DNA of 17,912 nt from JAWAPU01 sp038894275 (GTDB lineage: Archaea; Nanobdellota; Nanobdellia; UBA10117), in NCBI GenBank assembly GCA_038894275.1, contig JAWAPU010000007.1, positions 1 to 17,912 of the forward strand. Direction: 5' to 3'. The first letter of the stretch is position 1; each line of letters starts with the position of its first letter. A program made the position numbers and the translations under genes. The notes beneath the pieces are model-generated. The model had not been told where the DNA came from and made no database searches. It worked only from the letters and a program-made list of their open reading frames with translations. Shown in pieces: positions 1 through 5,693 of the stretch.

Positions 1-417
1 TTTAATATTGTTTAATCCTAAGCTAAAAAAATTATTCATAGCTAACTTTGCAAAAGCTTTGTTTTTTTCATAAGTTATGATTTGTCCCGTGGGGCCTACT
101 ATGTATGCAAGATATGCCGCAAGCCAACCGCTTCCTGTACCCATATCTAAAATTTTCATACCAGGTTTAATTCCTGCATAAATTGCAACCATCGCCAAAT
201 CTTTTGGCAAAATTACTGCAGGGCCTCTTTTGACATGCATTAACTTTTCAATAAACGTAGGCGTTACGACTAAAAACTCAACGCCTTTGTTCGATTTTAT
301 TTTTTTGCCTTTTATGTTTTTTAAGTTAATTTTTCCTAAGTGAGTGTGAATTTCAACTTTATTTAATGCTAAAAAAGTAGAGCCGTCAGGTGCTATAAGT
401 AAAATTTCTTTTCCCAT
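1..417 (-). CDS. trmI: tRNA (adenine-N1)-methyltransferase, TrmI family, 3' part cut off by window edge
   Basis: The reading frame starts at the ATG at 417 (complement) and stays open for 139 codons to the window edge, so the C-terminus is missing. The N-terminal ~60 residues look like the small beta-domain of TrmI. Then comes RGPAVILPKD (64-73), close to the RGPQVIYPKD-type signature of TrmI proteins, and SAM-binding motif I LDMGTGSG (90-97). An acidic residue in ITYEKN (E117) fits the ribose-binding acid at the end of strand 2. Archaeal TrmI makes m1A at positions 57/58 of the tRNA T-loop using S-adenosylmethionine; this is family knowledge. The gene is divergent from secF with 37 bp between the start codons. 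The family call is firm. The exact position methylated cannot be read from sequence, and a protein-L-isoaspartate methyltransferase is the less likely alternative. Confidence 0.85.
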   Translation of the reverse strand, partial: MGKEILLIAPDGSTFLALNKVEIHTHLGKINLKNIKGKKIKSNKGVEFLVVTPTFIEKLMHVKRGPAVILPKDLAMVAIYAGIKPGMKILDMGTGSGWLAAYLAYIVGPTGQIITYEKNKAFAKLAMNNFFSLGLNNIK

Positions 418-424
418 AAGAATA

Positions 425-433
425 CTTTTAAAG
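425..433 (+). promoter_or_regulatory. TATA-like box for secF-secD
   Basis: CTTTTAAAG is centred 26 bp upstream of the secF ATG at 455, with no Shine-Dalgarno sequence before the ATG, which fits a leaderless transcript. It lies between the trmI box and the trmI start, so the two divergent core promoters interlock. Confidence 0.45.
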
Positions 434-438
434 CTTAG

Positions 439-447
439 GTTTTAAAC
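439..447 (-). promoter_or_regulatory. TATA-like box for trmI
   Basis: GTTTTAAAC (complement GTTTAAAAC) is centred 26 bp upstream of the trmI ATG at 417. This is the spacing expected if transcription starts at or next to the start codon (leaderless mRNA). No Shine-Dalgarno sequence lies in between. It sits inside the region secF transcription must cross. Confidence 0.45.
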
Positions 448-454
448 TTTACTA

Positions 455-1339
455 ATGGCGCTAGGAAAATTAAAAGAAATTTACGAAAAAAAGTATAAAT
501 TGCTTTTAATTATAACTTTGTTAATGTTTATTTTTTCAATAAGCATACTTTGCATAAATAAATTAACCACGGGCGAATTTTTGACAAAGGATATTAGTTT
601 GAAAGGCGGATTAATGCTTACGGTTAAAACAGATAAAGAAATTAATGTATTGGAAACAGAATCCTTGCTGGCCCAAAAATTAAATTCAAGCGTTTCTATT
701 AAAAGGTTACAAAGTCTCGGAGGAGGAAGCATTGGTTATTCCATTATTGTTGAACCAATGGATGTCGATGTTTTTACAAAAGCTTTTTCAGAAATAAGCG
801 AAATACCTCTTACCGAAGAAAATTATACTATCGAAACTGTGAGTAGTGCTCTGGGGGCTGCGTTCTGGTCCAATACTATTAAAGTTTTGCTTTTTGCATT
901 TTTTGCGATGGCGATTGTAGTCATACTTTATTTTAGAAAAATGGTACCTGCATTCGCAGTAATTTTAGCCGCAACTTCAGATATTTTATGTACGCTTGCT
1001 ATAGCTTCTTTGCTAGGAATTAAACTTTCTATAGGCGGCGTGGCTGCGCTTTTAATGCTGATTGGCTATTCTGTAGATACTGATATTTTATTATCTACAA
1101 AAATGTTAAAGCGCGAAGGAGCTTTATTTGAAAGAACATACTCCTCTATTAAAACAGGCTTGACGATGCAAAGCATCGCCATAATTGCTTTGTTGGTTCT
1201 CTATTTCGTAACGCCTTCAGAAGTTTTAAAACAAATTGCTTTTTTAATAATTATCGGGCTTTGCGTAGATATACCTAATACGTGGATTCAGAATGTAGGT
1301 ATATTAAGATGGTATTTGGAGCGCCATGGAAGTAGCTAA
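455..1339 (+). CDS. secF: Protein translocase subunit SecF
   Basis: SecF works with SecD as an accessory membrane complex of the Sec translocon and helps move exported proteins. The 294-aa protein has one N-terminal membrane helix (about 14-34). The conserved ISLKGG element (47-52) follows, equivalent to the GxDFxGG motif that opens the first extracytoplasmic domain. A short P1 domain runs to about 130, and a C-terminal bundle of helices starts near 140. The transmembrane signature IGGVAALLMLIGYSVDTDI (193-211) carries Asp207 and Asp210, in the region where bacterial SecDF has its proton-pathway acids. The P1 domain is small, as in other archaeal SecF. The gene overlaps secD by 14 bp, so the pair is co-transcribed. 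The order secF then secD is common in archaea. The start at 455 is chosen for its TATA spacing and the charged MALGKLKEIYEKKYK leader. Confidence 0.93.
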   Translation: MALGKLKEIYEKKYKLLLIITLLMFIFSISILCINKLTTGEFLTKDISLKGGLMLTVKTDKEINVLETESLLAQKLNSSVSIKRLQSLGGGSIGYSIIVEPMDVDVFTKAFSEISEIPLTEENYTIETVSSALGAAFWSNTIKVLLFAFFAMAIVVILYFRKMVPAFAVILAATSDILCTLAIASLLGIKLSIGGVAALLMLIGYSVDTDILLSTKMLKREGALFERTYSSIKTGLTMQSIAIIALLVLYFVTPSEVLKQIAFLIIIGLCVDIPNTWIQNVGILRWYLERHGSS

Positions 1340-2867
1340 AAAAATATTTTTGTCGCCAAGAATGTTATTATTAATTATATTTATATGTGGCTCTATCTTG
1401 GCTTTGGGTTTTAAGCCGTTTGCAAAAGGAGTAGAGGTTTCAAATGTTTTAGCTAATAGTTCTGCAGAAATAAACGGAGTAAAATCTGGAATTATTATTA
1501 CTGCAATAAATAATGCACCTATAGAAAATTTAGCACAATTTAACGAACAAATAAGCAAAATCAAACCGAATCAAACGATTAGTTTGGATACGAATAAAGG
1601 GAAAATAGTTTTTGTCTCAGAGGAAGAAGATGGAAAACTACTTCTCGGGTTTGATGTTAAAGAAATATCTCGAACGAATCTAAAACAAGGATTAGACTTA
1701 GTGGGCGGAGTGCGAGTTTTATTAAAACCCGAAGAATCTTTAAGCAAAGAACAAATAGCAGATGTTATTGCTATAACTCAAAAAAGACTTAATACTTTTG
1801 GTTTACAAGATATTTCTGTAAGATCTGTTTCTGATTTTTCTGGCGGAAATTATATTCTAGTAGAAATGGCGGGCGCAACAAAAACAGAAGCAGCTAAATT
1901 AATTTCTCAACAAGGAAAATTTGAAGCAAAAATAGGGAATGAAAGTGTATTTACTGGTTCAGATATAAAACAAGTCTGCCGTTCTGCAGAATGTGCAGGA
2001 ATAAGAGATTGTAGTCAAACTCAAGAAGGATGGGTTTGCCAATTTCAATTCAAAGTCGAAATTAGTCCAAACGCAGCTAAAAAACACGCAGAAGTGACAA
2101 ATAAACTTGGCGTAATATTTGTAAGCGGAAAAAGTTATTTAGATAAAAAATTAGATTTATATTTAGATAACGAACTAGTAGATTCTCTTTATATCTCTTC
2201 GGACCTTAAAGGAGTGGAAGCAACATCTTTTGTGATAGAAGGCCCTGGTACAGGCAAAACAAAAGAACAAGCTCTAAAAGCAGCTTTAGATAATATGAAG
2301 GCTTTTCAAACCATTTTAATCACGGGTGCTTTACCAGTTAAATTAGAATTAGTTAAAATAGATACTATTTCTGCTACGTTAGGTGAAGCTTTCTTAAAAA
2401 GTGCTATGTTCGCCATATTTGGTGCTATTTTGGCTGTTGGAATTATTATTTTTATACGGTATAGAAATCCTCTTATCGCTGCAGCCATCTTTTTAACTAG
2501 CACATCTGAAATAATAATAATATTGGGTGTGGCCGCATTAATTCATTGGAATTTAGATCTACCTTCAATTGCAGGGCTTATAGCAGCAATTGGAACAGGA
2601 GTGGATGCTCAAATTGTCATAACAGACGAACTAATCCATGGAGAAAAAATTAGCAATTGGCGAGAAAAAATGAAAAAAGCTTTAGCTATAATTTTCGGTT
2701 CATTTGCAACCCTTGTTGCGGCAATGTTCCCTTTACTTACTTTTGGCGCAACTACTTTGAAAGGTTTTGCTATCGTAACAATAATTGGAGCAAGCATCGG
2801 CGTCTTTGTTACAAGACCTGCATATGCAGTAGTTGCAGAAAATTTATTGAAAACAAAAGAAATATAA
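1326..2867 (+). CDS. secD: Protein translocase subunit SecD with PDZ-like insertion
   Basis: Partner of SecF in the Sec accessory complex. The 513 residues hold a first membrane helix (about 11-30) and then a PDZ-like segment (about 34-112). That segment is followed by the SecD signature LKQGLDLVGGVRVLL (119-133), the P1 extracytoplasmic domain with TQKRLNTFGL (151-160), and the TGALPVKL element (333-340) leading into the five-helix bundle. SIAGLIAAIGTGVDAQIVITDE (414-435) is the conserved helix with the functional Asp427. P1 holds four closely spaced cysteines (218, 223, 229, 238). Two features are odd for SecD: the PDZ-like domain between helix 1 and the LDLVGG motif, and this cysteine cluster. 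The secF overlap makes translational coupling likely. The family call is certain; the PDZ assignment rests on pattern only. Confidence 0.93.
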   Translation: MEVAKKIFLSPRMLLLIIFICGSILALGFKPFAKGVEVSNVLANSSAEINGVKSGIIITAINNAPIENLAQFNEQISKIKPNQTISLDTNKGKIVFVSEEEDGKLLLGFDVKEISRTNLKQGLDLVGGVRVLLKPEESLSKEQIADVIAITQKRLNTFGLQDISVRSVSDFSGGNYILVEMAGATKTEAAKLISQQGKFEAKIGNESVFTGSDIKQVCRSAECAGIRDCSQTQEGWVCQFQFKVEISPNAAKKHAEVTNKLGVIFVSGKSYLDKKLDLYLDNELVDSLYISSDLKGVEATSFVIEGPGTGKTKEQALKAALDNMKAFQTILITGALPVKLELVKIDTISATLGEAFLKSAMFAIFGAILAVGIIIFIRYRNPLIAAAIFLTSTSEIIIILGVAALIHWNLDLPSIAGLIAAIGTGVDAQIVITDELIHGEKISNWREKMKKALAIIFGSFATLVAAMFPLLTFGATTLKGFAIVTIIGASIGVFVTRPAYAVVAENLLKTKEI

Positions 2868-2869
2868 AA
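2862..2869 (+). promoter_or_regulatory. TATA box for the site-2-protease-like gene
   Basis: ATATAAAA is centred 26-27 bp upstream of the ATG at 2892 and overlaps the secD stop codon. It is a near-consensus archaeal TATA box at leaderless spacing, so the downstream gene probably has its own promoter in addition to read-through from secFD. Confidence 0.55.
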
Positions 2870-2891
2870 GAGAAAATAAGTTTTAATAATA

Positions 2892-3734
2892 ATGGCCACA
2901 TCTATAAATAAACCTCTTATTTGGGTTTCAATCATTTTACTTTTAGCATTTGGTTTTTCGTATAGATATGAAGGACCTCCTACTCTTTCCGCCTGGTTTG
3001 GTGCTTTCATTTTAGCGTTAATAATTGTAAGTATTTCTTTTTTTGTGCATGAACTGGCGCATAAAATCGTCGGAAAAAAACTAGGAATACTTGTTGAACC
3101 AAAATTATGGATTAGTGGCGCAATTGCTTTGTTGCTTTTGTTGATACTTTCTAATGGCGCAATTGTGTTTGCAGCACCTTGGGCAGTTTACATGCGTGCA
3201 AAATCTTTTAGACCAGGTACACCGTGGCTGCATATAAGCCCAAAAGAAAAAGCAATTGTTGCTCTCGCAGGTATCTGTGCCAATATAGGGTTAGCAATTT
3301 TTGCAAAAATTTTTACTCCGGTTTTAGGACTAGTTTCAGAACAACTTATTCGAGTAAATTTAGCACTTGCATTTTATAATTTAATTCCTTGGGCAACTAT
3401 TTTGCCAATTATGATGTTTCAATGGGCGAGTTTAAAACCTTTAGAAGCACCATATATTGAAGGCGAATACGTGTTTTTTGGTAGCAGACCTGTGTGGGCT
3501 TTTATGTTTTTCTTTACCATCTTTTTAGGAATTTCTTTTAAATATTTTAGCACCTTTGTTTCTTTATTATTGTCCTTATTTTTTACTTTTGGTCTTTGGA
3601 TAGCCTGGCACTATTTTCTCGAACCTGAACTTATTTCGCCGAAAGGTCCTTGGCCAATTAAAAAGTCTTTAATTGCAATAGAGAAAGGGCCAACCTATAA
3701 AACTTACAAAAAGATAGCAAAAGGTTTAAGATAA
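2892..3734 (+). CDS. Site-2-protease-like (M50) membrane protein with altered second metal motif
   Basis: A 280-aa protein with about six hydrophobic segments. The second contains HELAH (53-57), the HExxH zinc-binding motif of M50 intramembrane metalloproteases, which cut membrane-bound substrates within the bilayer. A later segment, LALAFYNLIPW (157-167), matches the NLLP part of the second M50 motif. The usual LDG that supplies the third zinc ligand, Asp, seems to be replaced by IEG (189-191). It is followed by EYVFFGSRPVWA, which resembles the sequence normally found after LDG, and is separated from NLIP by a longer stretch than usual. Activity is therefore uncertain: Glu190 may replace Asp, or the protein may have lost activity. 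No PDZ domain is present here, while SecD next door has one. Substrate unknown. Confidence 0.75.
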   Translation: MATSINKPLIWVSIILLLAFGFSYRYEGPPTLSAWFGAFILALIIVSISFFVHELAHKIVGKKLGILVEPKLWISGAIALLLLLILSNGAIVFAAPWAVYMRAKSFRPGTPWLHISPKEKAIVALAGICANIGLAIFAKIFTPVLGLVSEQLIRVNLALAFYNLIPWATILPIMMFQWASLKPLEAPYIEGEYVFFGSRPVWAFMFFFTIFLGISFKYFSTFVSLLLSLFFTFGLWIAWHYFLEPELISPKGPWPIKKSLIAIEKGPTYKTYKKIAKGLR

Positions 3735-3752
3735 AAATACTATTTTTAAGTT

Positions 3753-3856
3753 GGGGCTGTAGTCTAGCTTGGTAGGACTCGTGGTTCGGGACCACGCAAC
3801 CCAGGTTCAAATTGAACGGGCTTATAAACCCGCCAATGTAAATCCTGGCAGCCCCA
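3753..3856 (+). tRNA. tRNA-Pro(CGG) with T-loop intron
   Basis: Acceptor stem GGGGCTG (3753-3759) pairs with CAGCCCC (3849-3855), with A73 at 3856 and no encoded CCA. D stem GTCT (3762-3765) pairs with GGAC (3775-3778). Anticodon stem CGTGG (3780-3784) pairs with CCACG (3792-3796) around the loop TTCGGGA, giving anticodon CGG at 3787-3789 (reads CCG, proline) with G37. T stem CCAGG (3801-3805) pairs with CCTGG (3844-3848). Between the T-stem halves lie 38 nt instead of 7, so the T-loop is interrupted by 31 nt. Removing them restores the consensus loop TTCAAAT. The mature tRNA would be 73 nt. Confidence 0.9.
3812..3842 (+). other. 31-nt intron in the tRNA-Pro T-loop, position 59/60
   Basis: A bulge-helix-bulge can be drawn. 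The outer helix is the T stem (3801-3805 with 3844-3848). The central helix is TTCA (3806-3809) with TGTA (3837-3840), three of four pairs with one T-T mismatch. The 3-nt bulges are AAT at 3810-3812 and AAT at 3841-3843. Cutting after the second bulge base on each side removes 3812-3842. The AAAT repeat at both borders means any cut between 3808/3809 and 3812/3813 gives the same mature tRNA. The intron also holds a hairpin (CGGG 3817-3820 with CCCG 3829-3832). The presence of an insertion is certain; the exact cut sites are inferred. Confidence 0.75.
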
Positions 3857-4462
3857 CTAAAAATTTAAACTAAATTTTATGTTTGAACTTGTATAATTTA
3901 TGAGATATGGCTTTTCAGAATTATTAACCGAACAAACAAAATCAATATTTTTAAACAAAAATAAATTTTTAAAGTGCGTACAATAATCAGTTAGATCTAC
4001 CAGTTGCGTGGTGTAATGAGTGATTGCTTCTACTATGCCTATGTTATTATTTTCGTTTGCTATAGTGCTATTGTAGTAAATTTCATATATTTCATTAGTA
4101 GTTGCATAAAAGTTGATATCACAGGGTCCTTCTGATTGATTAACATTTACGCTTAATTTAGAATTATCTGCTTTTCTTATAACTACTATTTCTTTTTCGC
4201 AATTAGAAGCAGGTATGTTAGAAATCAAAGCAGGATTTGTATCACCACCAGTTATACGTATAATCATTTTAGAACTCCAATTTGTGCTATACCAGTTTTC
4301 ATCCAACCAAGTTTTCCTAAAAGCGGCGCTATTAAGTAAATTTTTAAAGTGCACATCGCTTTCAAATTTTGTTCTTCCATCTAAATAGAAAGAAACGCTT
4401 AACCCTCCTAAAAACAACATTAATATTAAAATTGTAGTTATGATGTAAATTTGTGCTTTCAT
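3857..4462 (-). CDS. Prepilin-like secreted protein, last gene of the pilus operon
   Basis: The 201-aa protein starts MKAQIYIITTILILMLFLGG. This short charged leader is followed by A/Q and a long hydrophobic helix, the arrangement of an archaeal class III prepilin-type signal, with cleavage expected after Ala3. The remainder is polar and beta-rich by composition, with several N-x-S/T sequons and cysteines at about 108, 133, 179 and 197. No named family is recognised. Its start overlaps the stop of the preceding gene by 4 bp (ATGA), so it is translationally coupled to the pilus operon. Its stop codon lies directly against the 3' end of the convergent tRNA-Pro gene. A minor pilin or tip component is the likely role; this is inferred from context. 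Confidence 0.75.
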   Translation of the reverse strand: MKAQIYIITTILILMLFLGGLSVSFYLDGRTKFESDVHFKNLLNSAAFRKTWLDENWYSTNWSSKMIIRITGGDTNPALISNIPASNCEKEIVVIRKADNSKLSVNVNQSEGPCDINFYATTNEIYEIYYNSTIANENNNIGIVEAITHYTTQLVDLTDYCTHFKNLFLFKNIDFVCSVNNSEKPYLINYTSSNIKFSLNF

Positions 4463-4872
4463 GGTCCTAAATAAAGTTTTACGGTTATCGGCTTTTCAAC
4501 TCCAGCAAAAGTATATTCTGCAACAAATGCATCTTCTTTAAGAGTTATATTTTCGCATTGATTAGACATATTTTCCAAATAACATGTCACACCATCAAAA
4601 TACTCTATTTTTATATTTTTGTTAGTGCTTTTTTTAATATACGTTTCAAGTGCACTAAAATTCGATTGGTTAAAGTTCGATACATCAAAAAAAGATTCTA
4701 TCTCTATGTTATCTAAATTTTTAAGTAGATTGAAATGCTCCATCTCAAAACTCTTTTTTTCATAAGCATAATTGTTTTGATTTACAAAGAAATTTAAACT
4801 AATATAAATTAGTGAAACAATTAAAACTAAGCCTATAAATTCAATTACGTGGAAAAAGGCTTTTTTTACCAT
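4459..4872 (-). CDS. Small prepilin-like membrane-anchored protein
   Basis: The 137-aa protein begins MVKKAFFHVIEFIGLVLIV. KKA is a plausible prepilin-peptidase cleavage site, and Glu lies a few residues later, before a hydrophobic stretch, as in type IV pilins, where Glu5 of the mature protein aids assembly. The ectodomain is short, with two cysteines in CYLENMSNQC and N-x-S/T sequons. It overlaps the upstream gene by 7 bp and the downstream gene by 4 bp, so all three terminal genes are coupled. Function is inferred as a minor pilin; no specific family is recognised. Confidence 0.75.
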   Translation of the reverse strand: MVKKAFFHVIEFIGLVLIVSLIYISLNFFVNQNNYAYEKKSFEMEHFNLLKNLDNIEIESFFDVSNFNQSNFSALETYIKKSTNKNIKIEYFDGVTCYLENMSNQCENITLKEDAFVAEYTFAGVEKPITVKLYLGP

Positions 4873-5693
4873 GCTATTAATTCGAAATCTGCTAGCATAA
4901 CTTGATTATCGAAATAAAGACTTTTTTTACTTTTTAAAGAACAAAAATTTTTTGGAATGGTTTCAGGCCCAATATAGTCTATTGCAGAATAATTACCTAT
5001 CTTAAAAGCCAGGTTTTCTTGGCTTCTAATAATCACGTTTTCTATAAAAACTAGCTTAGATTGTTGAGTATAATTTATTAAAATAAAATCTAAATCTGTG
5101 CTATTTGTATTAAATAAAATTGCCAATTTAGCTCCATTCGCGTCTTCAGATATGTTTACTTTATCGTCACTTTCTATACTAGAACTAATTAGCGTGATGC
5201 TAGAAAATGGAAAGAATAGAACAAGTTCGTAATTTGCTAACAAACTTGAATTTGCACTAATCATGAGTTGTTGTGCGCTAGCGTTCCGGCAAATTTTTAA
5301 TCCAAAATTTTGACCGCATGCAGAATCTGTTATTTCTTGGAAAGCATAAACTTTGTATTTGACCTTCCAACTGTTTTTTGGGAAACTTTTTGACAATAAT
5401 AGTTCTAAAGGCATATTTTTTGCAATCGTCCATTTACTCATATTTATTCCTCTATTGAGATTATCGCCTAGTCCAAACACAGCCAGCGTGCCGGAATTCC
5501 AATTTATTGGTTCTCCGGGAAAATCTAATATTTGTTCTAAAGCCTCACTTTTTTCACATAAACTTTGCCATTTAATATTTTCAATGTCGCTTGTAGTTAT
5601 TGTGCTAAATTTTAGTAAAAGTAAAACAATAATTATTATAAAAGTAGAACTTACAACTAAAAATTCTATCCAAGTTTGCGCTTTTGAGCTCAT
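4866..5693 (-). CDS. Prepilin-like protein with class III signal peptide
   Basis: The 275-aa protein begins MSSKAQTWIEFLVVSSTFII. Cleavage after KA would leave a mature N-terminus QTWIEF, with Gln at +1 and Glu at +5, the classic class III (archaeal pilin) pattern. After the helix, LCEKSEALEQILDFPGEP and the following NWNSGTLAVFGLGD resemble a segment I know from pilus-associated proteins of DPANN archaea (seen pattern, recalled family). About seven N-x-S/T sequons and several cysteines suggest a glycosylated, disulfide-bonded ectodomain. It overlaps the platform-protein gene by 4 bp. Probably a minor pilin or an assembly-initiating component. Confidence 0.75.
   Translation of the reverse strand: MSSKAQTWIEFLVVSSTFIIIIVLLLLKFSTITTSDIENIKWQSLCEKSEALEQILDFPGEPINWNSGTLAVFGLGDNLNRGINMSKWTIAKNMPLELLLSKSFPKNSWKVKYKVYAFQEITDSACGQNFGLKICRNASAQQLMISANSSLLANYELVLFFPFSSITLISSSIESDDKVNISEDANGAKLAILFNTNSTDLDFILINYTQQSKLVFIENVIIRSQENLAFKIGNYSAIDYIGPETIPKNFCSLKSKKSLYFDNQVMLADFELIAW

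Noticed and set aside
2241..2262. GPGTGKT in SecD resembles a P-loop (Walker A).
   Set aside because: The first glycine of the full motif is missing and no Walker B follows. The segment aligns with the variable loop before the LKAALDNM...TGALP helix of ordinary SecD, so it is chance similarity.
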